A DNA stretch of 64,000 nucleotides from Ceratodon purpureus (taxonomy: Eukaryota; Streptophyta; Bryopsida; Pseudoditrichales; Ditrichaceae): assembly GCA_014871385.1 (NCBI GenBank), contig CM026426.1, forward strand, positions 38,533,799-38,597,798, written 5' to 3'. The position numbers and the translations under genes are program-made. Positions 25,086 through 37,200 of the stretch are shown here, in pieces; the stretch's first letter is position 1; each line of letters opens with the position of its first letter. The notes below the pieces were generated by a model. The model worked only from the letters and a program-made list of their open reading frames with translations, was not told the origin of the DNA and ran no database searches.

Positions 25086-25132
25086 GAGGACAGACTTTCG
25101 GAGTGGGTCGTTTAGGGTGGACGAGTACGAAT
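25086..25132 (+). repeat. Left terminal inverted repeat
   Basis: From 25094 to 25132 it is the exact reverse complement of 59487-59525 (39 of 39 bases; it begins ACTTTCGGAGTGGGTC and ends GAGTACGAAT). The outermost eight bases match at only three positions. Confidence 0.9.
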
Positions 25133-26460
25133 CAACTGACAGGGTGGAAGTCCGGGGTAACGGGTGGCAGGCAACGAGAACCAACATCCGTAGGTGCAGA
25201 AATCAATCATCCAACTTCCGGCTACGTACAAATACGATACGACGCGACAGTAACGAACAATACCCCGTTGATGAATACATCATCCAGTATTACACGCGGC
25301 CGTCGTATAATATGAAAATACTGCATACTTAAATACAGATACGTCATATCGATAATTTTAGCAGACGTTCAGGTACCAGGCATGGAAAAGAAGGATGTGT
25401 TTCTCACCTCAGCAACGAAGCATAAAGATAAGACAATATATTCAGTAAAATGCAAGATACCGGGAACTAATGATCGACGGGATTAGGGTCTCCAGTACAA
25501 ACACCACAGAAGCCATGTGACCCGATGCAATAATAGCCGACATTAACTCCAGACTGCATAAATCTATGCAATTTGCATCGATATTAGAAATCAGTATGTT
25601 TTCGCAGTAATTGCAACTCAAAAACAAGAGACCACAACCTTGAATTGCAAATCAGAAGGCACCTGGCGCGGGCGCCATATGCGAAATCGGGCAGCAAAAA
25701 AGCAACAACAACCCAGGATCGTACGATACATTGAGGTAGATGACCCAACCCAGAACTCGAGGGAGCTGAATCAGAAAACTATCGTCCTTCGCAAAACAAA
25801 TCAATGCGAGCATATAATGGGGCCCGATATCAAGGAAATACAAATTATAATGGCGCCAGCGCCAATTGACCTCTTCACGAAGAATGAGATACTGGATCGT
25901 TGAAAATCGAAAGCAATCTATAAATGCCGTTCCCGAAGAAATGTAAAACATAAATGGAATCCACATATTACAATTTCTAGACAAGATATTCCTCCCAGCT
26001 AGAACATTTCGATTAATATAACGAGGGTCCTATTATGCGGATATTGAACCTGCGTAATTACTGCAGTCAGCAAGAAATATGGAGACAGATCATAAACTTC
26101 ATCACCTCTACGGGAACCCTATTATACCCAGCCGGATATTCGCGAGCATGTGTCTTAACCCCATTCGATAAAAGGTGAAAACGATAAAGGATAACGTTGG
26201 GGCACCGCAAGTAGAGCCCATCTACCCAATTCAAGGATGAGAGAATCGCAGATTACCCTAAAAAACTTGGTGCACAAATCGTCACTTATGACTCGTCGTT
26301 GTAGATACCGAGATGACCATTAACGAAATCAGTAACCACTTCAGAATTGGCGCTTCCATGATTATGACAAATGCAATCTTAGGATATCGCAGAGTAGACG
26401 CCGCGTCGTCCCCATGACCTTGTGATGGTGAACTCCAAGAGAGAACCAGTATAACTAGAA
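25133..26460. other. Left subterminal region of the giant element
   Basis: It contains palindrome copies at 25664-25678 (variant) and 25851-25864. A short open frame at 25640-25903 covers both, but I do not support it as a gene. No repeat of the right subterminal region was seen beyond the TIR. Confidence 0.4.
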
Positions 26461-26463
26461 AGA

Positions 26464-27028
26464 GTGCTCACTACAGCCACCCTGGGCTTAGAAGTTAAGA
26501 GGAGCCTCGTAATGGGCTTAGCTTATCAAATGGCACCGAGGAGGCACAGAGCACGGAAGGCCACGGGGCGTATGCGACGCTATGCATCGCGATGGGACGC
26601 CTCACTCAGCGCTCGAAACAGGCGATCTCTGAAGTTTGGACAGTCAGGTATGTTATTTGCCGTTCACATCATTTGTCTTCATCGCAGAGTCTAAGTTTGA
26701 CATTGTTGCAAGCTGTAGCATCGTTCGAATAATCAAACTTTCTGATTATCTTATCGTATGCGCAGAATGCGGCTGCGCATGGCACGCAGAGGTTAGCAGC
26801 ACGACTTGCTACTCACCCAGAATTCAGGACCTCCATACTGCCGAAAGGGTGAGCCTTGCATCAAGAGCCGACGTGACGTCTCTGGAGTTTCGGAACGAGA
26901 AGGGGTCCCTGATCGCCACAGATCCAAGCCACGACGCGGGCCAAACATCAGGTACAGCACTCAAGGACATCGACGTTATTTCGAAATTCTGGGCTGACAT
27001 AGTGAGTGACACAGACAGTGACAAGTAG
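26464..27028 (+). CDS. Unrecognised small cargo gene, probably spliced
   Basis: A basic segment (MAPRRHRARKATGRMRRY, after 26521) runs to a GTATGT donor at 26648. Possible acceptors lie at 26687 and 26782, and a second segment ends in the acidic tail DIVSDTDSDK with a stop at 27026-27028. A run SLASRADVTSLEF lies in between. The exon structure is not settled and I recognise no family. Arg-rich start and acidic end suggest a nuclear protein at most. It sits between the left end and the methyltransferase gene, which converges on it from the right. Confidence 0.3.
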
Positions 27029-27275
27029 GAAGTCATTTGTCCGATGTAAGTCTCCAATGGGGAACTTAGAATCCGAGAAAGTAAAACGCATAGACATATG
27101 TAATAGAGGATGGAACAAAACCAGAGGATGGTAGAACTTATATTTATTATGAGAGAGGTGTCAAGAATCATATATGGCGATCCCTAGTACGATCCCTCAC
27201 TGTCGAGTACGAATACTATAAGGAATACATCTCTGCAATGTTCGCAGGATCTGAATTGGTTTAACAATGAGTACA

Positions 27276-30200
27276 CTAGCTAGCCGTGCCACGTGAACTG
27301 CCACTTAATGAAGCCTGAGCACTCGTATTGTAGTAAGGACCGTCGAGTTCTTTGAGGTGCTGTTTAAGAGAAAGCATCCGATTATCCTCCCTTCCAATGT
27401 CGGCGCTAGGCTCCACAGCGAAGTCCGATAGGAACATGTTGAATGCAGATGGGTCCTCCTCAAGAGCTAGAATATGCCTGCCACTTAGTTCACATGCTTG
27501 CACCGACAATCCTGTGCAGAATGGTGAATTAATGTTGGAGGTCCACTCTGACGCAACTTTGCAAGAACTGAACGGTATGTTTGCATTCTGCTTACCCATT
27601 GCCCCAGTCAAGTCGAGAACGGCGCTCCCCTTTCCGGTGCAGATTTCAATCATAGACTCCATAAATGCAGGAGCCTTCTGTTTGGAACCTCGATAAGACT
27701 TAGTTCCCTTACATCGCAATAGGTTGTCATCGGTCACAACATTCTCAAGCACATCCGAGGATTCAGGATTCCAATCCATAACCTTGCTTGCGATTTCGTT
27801 AAATCGGAAGTTCACTTGGCTCATAGATCTGCGCCTGAAAACCTTAGCATTAGGAGAAAAATTAGGTCACAAAAAGGCCGTGTAAGCGGCACGTGAGAGA
27901 AAAAAACGGGCGCTGCCCGCGTACTTTTTGACATGGCACTGGCTGTGCCACCTTGCTGCCAGCAACCGCCACGGGGGCTCGAACCAATGACCTCCGAGGG
28001 AGGCGTGTGGAGGGCACATCTACAGTGTCGGGCTGACACAACCTGCCCACTTGGGACCAAAGCCCGAGCTGAGGCATTCATGTCTCACCTGATATTCCGA
28101 GGACCTTTGTTGTGAGTGCGCCACGCAGTTCTGTGCGGGCAGCAACTCTGGCATCCGCTGCCAGCGGCAGAGGTGCCCAAAGTAGGGAGTTCACCTAGAA
28201 AGGGCAGGCTTACACGGCCTTATTTTGAGCTCATTTTTCTCCTAATGCCTTGAAAAGGCGTTTCTGTAAAGCAGAAAAAACACAGGGTATTCAGTTGCAA
28301 GAAAACATTCTAACACAACTGGCAGTAGATGATTAAAAAAAACTTCCAATCTGTAGAGAAGGGGCTCTTACCCAAGTGGGAAAAAAGGGCCTGTGATTCA
28401 CCACATAGAACGTCCTTAAGCACTCCCACTCATTTATCCAAGTCCCTGTCGTCAGCAAGGGCTGCTCTTCAGCAGGAACAAATAGAAGTAGCACACCCGA
28501 GTCTGCCAATACAGCCTCTGCAATATGAAATATGGCTGGAAATGTAAGTTTCCTAATCATATTCGAGACCGGAACCTTCGATTCGTGTGGAAGGGCCGGG
28601 ACGACAAATCCAGGTACTTCAGCATTGTCTGGAGTATTGCAGATTATAAGATCCACGCAGTGCCTGCTCGCGACCTTGTTATGCATGCGAATTCTTCCAC
28701 CTGCAATCTGCAATCAAAAAAAATATTTGTCAAAATGACCTTAAATCAATTGGCGCCGGCGCCATCAGTGTGTCCTCAGGGAATAGACTATCGCTTCGAA
28801 AAACTGAGTAACACCGTGAAACGGTCGGTAAGCTTACACGGGAGCACAACATACTTTAGACGCTGAAAATTTCCCAAGCACAATTCTTACGGACATTTCA
28901 CGACAACGGACTTTAGCAACCAATGCAAAAAGCACCTACACGATTATGAAAAACAAATTTGGCAACAGAAGCTATTTAAGGCGTGGCGCTGGAGCCATTC
29001 AAGCATGACTCGTGATCAAGTTGAAATGGGTCAGGAGTCAATAAGCAGGATGTGGCGCCGGCGCCATTCGGGACGGACTGAATTGTCACGGTGCAGATGA
29101 TTACCTGCTTGATCGCGCTCAGAAATGTAGTGAACACTGATCGATCGATCCCTTCCAAGAAGCTCTCGATCGCAATATTCATCGACAGTTTCACAGTAGT
29201 TTCGACGCCCTCGATAGGGAGAGCTGCAAACTTTACTTGCTGAGATCCGTCTGGTCCTGGCTTTAAGTTTTTTTTCGATGACTTTGCCCCTGCCTTTTTT
29301 GGGACTGTAGCCCCCGGAGAAGGGGCGGGATCATAGTCCTCTTTTTGGGACTACTGCGTCACGTCCAGTAGCCTTGGTTGCAAGTCGTGATGCGATGTCC
29401 TTGGCAGCTGCTGAGCTGCAGTTGCACGGGTTATGGGGGTCTCATCATCTTTCTGGGGTTCGCTACTCATCGACTCGATAGCCCCTATAACATCCCTTAT
29501 AATAGAACTCGAACACTCTCCACCCGATGGCTGCGGAGGTATCTCCTGCCCAGATTTCGCAGCAATAATTTCCTGCAGCTCAGTAAACAATATCGGTCCA
29601 TAATAAGTGAGGATCCCATTGTTAGTAATTGGAACGTACACAGAGTCTGTCGAACCGTATAACGCAGAAAAAAGTACAGACGATATACTAGAAGAAGATC
29701 GTGCAACCGTATCAGTTCCACCATCCTGATCACCCACCGAATTTCGTGAATCTTTGACCTTGTCAAGTGTAGCCTCAAGAATCCGAGCCTTCTCCGCGAT
29801 CGGTGCAGTCGTCACCCCTTTAATCTCGTCTAAAACTCGATCGTAAGTTGCAATATTGCTGTTGTCTAGAAAGTATCGGTCACTTCCGATGTTCTCGATG
29901 TACCATCCCAGCCCTATGAGATGCTGCGAAGGTAGCTTCAGTTGGGACTCGGTGAACACACCCTCCTCTGAATGCTGAAGCCGGTCGGCAAAAACTGGGA
30001 AATTTCCGATATCTTGATCCTCTTTGGGCAGTAGAGAATGCACAACGCCGAGCCACCGCACAAACCTCATCACAAAGCGTCGAACTGCCTTCTCGCCTTC
30101 CATGTATGTCACATGATCCTCCCAACATTTGTGCCTTAGGGGTCCAGCGTCTGTGGTGAAGATTTCGGGGAAGTAATTCTCGAATCCAAAGACCATCACG

Positions 30201-33200
30201 GTTTCAAAGTAATCATCAAATAAAGGCCTTACTTCATCAACCCGTAAAATTCCTATCCCCTTCTCAGGTTTCGTCTTCCCTGCCAGCTCGGTAAACAAGT
30301 CTAACGCCCGGGTACCCATCTGCAAACCACGGATTCACTGATTTACTCGTCAACAAGATATGATATCGTGACACAGTAAAGCAACCAATGCAGTAAAAGC
30401 CCATAAATTCTGGAAAACTTAGCATATAATGGAATGGAAACACATTGTTTCGGGTCTTCAATGGGACTGGAAAGATTTAAAGTTCTATAATGTGTTAGTA
30501 TACCTGCTCCCACCAAGCTCGGCGGTTCAGCCATTTCTGAAAAGCAACCCTGGTAAAATTCATGTCGGGAAAGCGATACCGTTCCTTCTCCTTGCTGGAG
30601 GCATTCCACAGCTTGAGTACCCTTTTTATATCTACCCCTTGCACCCTAACAAGAATGCCGAGGTTGTCCACTGTCATAGCCCAAGGCTTCTTACTCGAAT
30701 TCCTTCGACTGTGGTAATCCAACTCTTCGGTAAGGTGGGGGTGGTACTTTGGATTGCATAGTCTAAAAATCTTCTTCATGTAGTCGATCTTCTCCTTTCT
30801 TACATCCTCAGCCGCATCGTGCTTTGCGGTCGCAATCGACGCAGGTGAGGGTGTCGGGTGTTTAGACATCAGGGCCTTGACAGCTTCACGCTCAGCAGCC
30901 AGTATTTTGCACTGAACAAATTGAAGAGCATCAATAGGTCAGTGCGCAATTAAAATACATCCATGTAGCGATTTTGAACCCTAAAACCAAAAAGCATCAT
31001 AGAAAGCAGCAAATGCAATATCAAAGGGATCTGAAGTGATTCGACACTGTTAGGAACTTAATCCCTTCTTAATACGAGGAGGTCAAAAGACAGGTCATTA
31101 CTAACGTTAAATGATACACTTAATATTTGGAAAGTCGACTACAGTAATTCAAGCATCGCGTAATATCTATGCAGACAAATAGTACTCCTTTGGACAACGC
31201 TATCCAGACAGACCACACTAGGAGAGTGTACACATCATAAAATCAATCTTGCATGAAATAACTGCGTAAATGGATGGAGAACAAGCGCACCTTGAAATAA
31301 ACTTCGACGACGGCATCACACGTCATTTTGTACCAACGTCCTTTGCAGACGTCTTTAATGCATTCTATTTCGCTTGCGGTGAAGTAGGGTTTATACTCCA
31401 AAGGGTCACGCCTAGCTATCTGCAAAACCTCATAGAGAACATGCGCAAGCTGCTTCTTCACGGTCGTGTTCGACGTTCCACTACAGCGACACAAGATAAA
31501 TTCGAATTAACGATCTGAAGCCAAGCATAAAGTCTACAGAGCTACTTCTGGAGACTCCAACAGACTCTCCACATCACAATCCAAGCCAGAACTCTACAAG
31601 AGCAACAAGGTACAATTCAAACGACCCTGAGACTCCATAAAATATTCCGAACTTACGGGCGAAAAAGAATCTGGGCACTACTCGCTTGCATAAGCGCAAA
31701 AAGAACAGCGACTGGAATTAACACTTACTCATTGATGTCCCTCATGAAATTAGAAATCCAGCCTCTGTCGGAGTCAGAATCATTGAGCACAAAGCAATTG
31801 ACTTTGATCGGATCTCCGTTGTGGTCCTTGATGTGTCGCATCCATGCCAATGCACGGTGATTGCCATCCCAGACATGGACATATCGACCGATCATTGCTT
31901 CATAGAGAATTCTATTCTCTGGATCGCTCTCGCACCTTTCTATCAGGTTCGAATCAAACTTTTCAGAAAATATTGACCATCGCGGCAAATCATCAAAATC
32001 AGCGCGGGGAATTACCCAGGGGAACCACAGCAAGTTACCCAAAAATTTGTACCCCAATTTCCAATATCAAACCCATCGTAGACTGTCTGTACGTCTGCTG
32101 GCAAGGCTTGCCGAACCCAGGTCGTGGGCATCAGTCCACATAATGGAATCTCCAACTGCAAAGGCTTGATTTTTCGACTCTCCAAGTGCTTGTGAATGTT
32201 GACCTCGCTAAATAAATTCGCCTGGAACTGCTCAAATGACGACACCGATGGGTTGGGGTCCACACTTCTCTCAATCACTTCCTTCCAGGCAATAGAGACA
32301 TCGTCGGGCACGGGCTCTTTCTCACCCAAGTCCACGCTCGTGCTCTATACAACGGCAGATCAACGAAGTTAAATTCCTCATCAAAATGCAACAGACCGAT
32401 CTGGGAATCCTGGGTAAACTCACCAGTGCAACCATGAACGAAGGCATGTAATTGTGACCTCAGCCAACAACACACACCGGAGCTTAATGAGACGATACAC
32501 CTTGCAAGTGGCGCCGGCTCCATCAGTCTCTATATACCTCGTAGACACAATCCTAGTATCCTCAAAGCTGCAGCATTAGGAAGAAGCGAACAGCGTTACG
32601 CAAAAAGAACCATAGATGCGGCGCCTTAATGGAAGAGACCAACTCACCGAGGACGGCCCAGAAAAATCCGAACCAAGCTAGTCACGTTTCAATGCTCAGT
32701 ATACCAGAAACATTACTCATCCAAATGGCGCCGGCTCCATCTGCATAATAGAATTGCTGGAAAGGCTCGAGAACGTGCATTAAGGCCCATCACCTACTAC
32801 ATTGAGAGTGCGGTATATCGACTGGTCGTTCAAGGGAAGGAGGCGAGAAAAAACATCACTGGATGTATAGATTCCTCGCTCGTAAATCGCGCAATGAGCA
32901 CCACAAACTACGATACCGTCCATGTGGCGCCGGCACCATATGCTTATCAAAGCTCATCACTACTGCTCTAATAGAATTTGTACATAAAACAGTTCCTAGC
33001 GTGTCTTTAAAAAGAACAAACCCGGAGGACCTGGTCCAGACTGCAAGCAAGACATATGGTTTAAGATTGTGGCTTTAATTTGTTTTGCTTGCCAGTCTGA
33101 ACCACATATACTAGTCAAAGATTATAACGGAAGCATATTACGCAATTGAAGACCAGTGCACTGGAAATCCAGCAATCACTCGACCCCCCTGAAATAAAGG

Positions 33201-34062
33201 CTCTGAGAAATACCTTTTAATCCTTTAGCAGCGGTTTGGTGCCAGCGCCATGACTAACCACCTTCGGTACTCAAGATTCAGGCATAAAAGAAAAACTTTA
33301 GCTAAAAGCATTAAGCAATCCACAGGAAGTGCAGATTCCCGGATTGCAAGAAACTATGTAGTTAAAACTAAAGCCCCGCTCGTGACGGCACCCAAACCAT
33401 TAACGTGCTCGGCTCGGGTCTAACTAGGGCAATAAACTGCGGACCTTCTACCGTTCTATGGCAACTTAATATCTCCAATGTGATTCTAAATATAGAGAAC
33501 AAAACTGAGTCAACATTGCTCATTTGTGGTCAAATAGCGCGTAACCGACTCGTAATACTAACGACGGCCCCTGGTGCTTCTCGGAAAACATGCAGCTGAA
33601 TTCGGATACCCTTACGAAATGTGAGGGGATTATGTCACAGTTTCTACCGCCGTAACCCTTAAAATATGAAACAAATCCAACCCATAAGCGACAATTAAAG
33701 GATCGAATGAAACAACGGGCAGGGGAATCATTGTACTACTTACAATCAACCCTCACGACAAGAGGTGACGCGAAATAAGAATCATTGCTACCCTAGGCAA
33801 GGGTATGGCGCCAGTGCCACGACCAACACGAAAAACCGAAACAGGCATATCAAACATCAAATCAACCATGCATCTGGAGGAAGAGGCTCACCGCCGTTTC
33901 AACCATCCCCGGTAAGGTTCCACGCTTTCGCTTGCGACTCCCGCTCATTGTGTCCCCGCTACGCCTTACTTTGCCAAAGCTTAGTAAGGATCCCTTCGCC
34001 GCAACCATAGAACCAGCTGAACCATCGAGGATGCTGTCAAGGAGAAATCCAGTGGACATCAT
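27276..34062 (-). CDS. ParB-like domain plus beta-class DNA methyltransferase, multi-exon
   Basis: The start is MMSTG at 34062; exon 1 (34062-33892) holds the likely nuclear signal SRKRKRG. Unresolved exons follow to about 32424. A ParB-like block (32344-31729) has KPLQLEIPL, then YVHVWDGNHRALAWMRHI (box II-like), with a one-base shift at a G-run near 32052. Exons 31480-31291, 30911-30504, 30319-29105 and 28707-28372 then join in consistent phase. The methyltransferase part has ADSGVLLLF and DLIICNTPDN (motif IV position), then in the last exons GKGSAVLDLTGAMG, which after an 84-bp intron (27595-27512) continues LSVQACELSGRHILALEED (motif I and following). Order IV then I is that of beta-class N6-adenine/N4-cytosine enzymes. 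A TAG at 29351-29353 interrupts an otherwise open exon, and the joint into the 27.8-kb exon is unclear. Motif IV lacks the usual PP(Y/W), so activity is uncertain. Confidence 0.6.
27848..28247. mobile_element. 400-bp inverted-repeat element, copy 2, in an intron
   Basis: It is 400 bp from CATTAGGAG to CTCCTAATG and nearly identical to the copy at 7200-7599. It lies between the exons ending at 28372 and starting near 27830 of the ParB/methyltransferase gene, so it probably inserted into an intron of the giant element's cargo after or independently of the giant insertion. There is no coding capacity. Confidence 0.8.
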
Positions 34063-34245
34063 TGTCCCAGAATTGAACAGATGAAAATGGCTTCAGATCT
34101 GGATGGATAAGACAGGAACTGTTCAGGATCTAAACCTAATGCATAGGGAACAGCAGGGCAACACGAGGAAGGAGCATGACGTGACAATGGTACAGCTTGC
34201 TTTGGAGGATATGGTCAACTGGACATCCCTATTTATTCCAGCGGG
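34063..34245. promoter_or_regulatory. Shared divergent promoter region
   Basis: Only 183 bp separate the start codons of the minus-strand ParB/methyltransferase gene (34062) and the plus-strand transposase (34246), so both are likely driven from here and co-expressed. No clear TATA box or palindrome copy was found in it. Confidence 0.5.
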
Positions 34246-37200
34246 ATGAACGGCACTGGAGATCGGTTTGAATCAGTTTTAATTACGGAGACATCCGTTG
34301 GGTACTCCAGCGACCATGTGGAACCGCCAAACGGCTTCATGATCTCAAATGAAATGTCGTCGCCGACTTTTGAGTGTTCCATTACCCATTCAGGATTTGA
34401 AATGATCTTCAAGCCTGAATTCGACGGCGACGATAGAACTTTTATAATCGGTCGACCGTTACTTTCGGGGATTGAAGTAAAGCTAATTCATGGCGGGAAA
34501 TTTAATACGTTAAAGTTCGGTGAACAGAATTTTCCTGAGGTTCTATAAAGCCTGTATGGAACATTGCGTTCATACCTCTGCTACATCACTTGAATACGTA
34601 ATCACGAATTGCTTGAGCTGTTAACATCTTAAACATTTTCTTATTCGTTTTCAGAGATCCTTACGATGGTAGTGTCAAGAAACTTCATTTTACGATTAGC
34701 GGGCGGGATTCAGCACGTGAAGTACTCAAGCGCTGATCCAAATATAGAAATTCCCGAGTTGGAGGTTGGAATGGCCTTTAAATTGGCAGAGGGTACAATC
34801 CATATTCAGCGCATAGATATGGAGGGTAGGCTGCGTGGAAACTGTTGGCCAGAGCTAAAGGATGGCCAAGCCATGTTCAATTTGCCGGTCGTTGATGGTG
34901 GGTCGTTCATTGTTTTTGGAGACAAAGGGAGCTACTTGCCAACAAAGGCGCCTGGTTGTCAGGTGAAAACCCCCACTCCTATGCCCGAATTAGCAGACAC
35001 ATCCATGGACACTTTGAATTCTGATAGCGAGTATTCCTCTGGAAGTCTGGAATTTCATGGACCAACTGTATTGCGGAATTCGAGTACCCTCCATAGGCAA
35101 CCTCTTCGACTGGAAGACTTCCCGGTTGAACCCATTGGGGAAACAGAAGTCGAATTAGGAGGCACTTTACCCGCGATTGGATCACCGCAGCCCAATTGTG
35201 AGTCATTTGTTATTGGGCTTAATTGTCCACAGTCGGACCCGGATGATCATGTTGAACTTCAGACTGGACACGATCAGGCGCCACAGTGTTCAGCCCAACC
35301 AGCCGCGCACATGCCTCGCCCTGCTTCAACATCCAGTCCATTAGCGTCGGAGGAGGGGAACTTTCCACCGCCGGAGGAGAGGAACTTGCCATCGCCGGGA
35401 GGTTTCTCAATCATCCCGCTCTTAATGGACCTGAACGCCCGCGGATGCACAGGTGAATTTGCCACTATCCCATTTGAGGAATTTCCTAGAATTAGGTGTC
35501 AGTATTTACCAAAGGTATACGTTGGAAATCACATCTTTGAAGTTCCACCTATTGTTAAGGATGATACCGTTTCGACCGATATATCCTTTGATGGACATCC
35601 CTGGGTTAAATCGAACAGTTATAAGTCAAACCCGTTGGCCGATGTTGGCATACGAGTTCGCAAATCGTTTTGCGGCGGGTCATTCTACTGTAGGAATGAA
35701 GAATGCAGCCATATCAGCATTCATGGTTCCACAAATACGCTGTACTGGGAAGGTCGTTGCCAGGCAAGACCAAAGCCCGGGGAAGCTCCAGTTGACGGAG
35801 ACTGGAGATGCGCGTTCTGCCGATGGACACCGATGTGCGTCAGTCAATGCTCGTGTGTTCTTTGGGTGGCAACTCATGAGTCGGATCAATATACCCGGGC
35901 AGTTGTTCACACGGGAAATCATAGCCATCCATCTGCACCAGGCAGAAGCCGCAGTGCATATGCCAACATGACAGATACGATACACCGTCACTTAGCCGAC
36001 CAGCCCAGGCTTATGAATGCCCCTGGTTGGGTTGGATTTCGATGTGCACACCGGAATTTCTTAGACCTCATTATGCAGTCGTCATCTGTCGAGCAGCAAG
36101 AATTACTAACGGAAGATCAACTCATGGAGCTACTCGAGAACGCACCGCCTTATCACGACAAACGCCGTGTTAAGTATGTGGTGACAAAGTTTAGGTCGGA
36201 CCAAGAGCGCTGCATCTTCACACTGAAGAAATACTCCCGTTACAGCTTCATCCAGGACAGCCATTTCCGAGGTCAGTCTCAAAGAGGGGTCAAATTTGTG
36301 TTCAAAATGTCCACGGTTAGAATCGGGAGTGGCGTTGCCCTAGTTAATTGCATGACCAGCGGGGATTTGAAGGACAATTTCGTAATGTTTGATCACATCA
36401 AGAGAGTTCACAATTGGACCACCATGGCTGCTCACGTTTACGACCATAATTTAGGGCGATTGCTAACGATAGCAGTGTGCGAAATGAAGTTGGAGAACAA
36501 GGAAAACCAGATAAAGTTTTGGGATCTGCTGAACGAGACGGTAGTTAACGCAGGCCATACCAAGCCAAGGTTTAGAGGCTTTATGGCGGATGCGGCACCT
36601 GCAAATTACAGCCCGGTGAAAGCTGTGTATGGGAACGTCGAGGGATTAAGTCCTGAGATTGAGAGCCAGCAAGAAGACGCGAACCCGGACAATCCCCTCT
36701 TACGTACATGCTATTTTCATTTTGTACAGAGTATTCGTGATCACAGTAATAAGTGGGTACTGGAGAAGTATCGAACCTACCATGCCGAATTGTGCAAGCG
36801 TTGGGCGGCAGCCCCAACTAACGAGGAATTCCTAAATATTGCTGACAAGCTCTAGAAATGGTGGGCAGAGTCCGGTGCAGTGCACAAGGACAACATAAGG
36901 CATATGCAAGGTTGGATGACATGGTGGATGGCACGGCGCACGCTCTTCGCTTATCACCATCTAAACGAGCTTGACCTTGACCTTGAAAGCGAGGCTCTGA
37001 TCCCAAATACAAACCTATGTGAGCCCGTCCATAGCTCAATGTGGGCTACTTCTGCGAGCGGGTTGAAAGTTAAAATGGACTTGTACACTGTTTGCGCTGA
37101 GGATATGACAAGGTCCCTCATTCAGCAACAATTTTGCCTTGCAGCATCTAAGGGTGAAGTTCACAGATCGGGACCCTCAAAGGCAGAGTTGATACTGAGA

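Noticed and set aside
27821-28115. Similar short proteins encoded at 7.14-7.47, 27.82-28.12 and 44.5-44.8 kb
   Set aside because: They lie wholly within, or overlap, the three copies of the 400-bp repeat. Conservation is of the DNA repeat, not of a protein; frames on both strands are equally kept.
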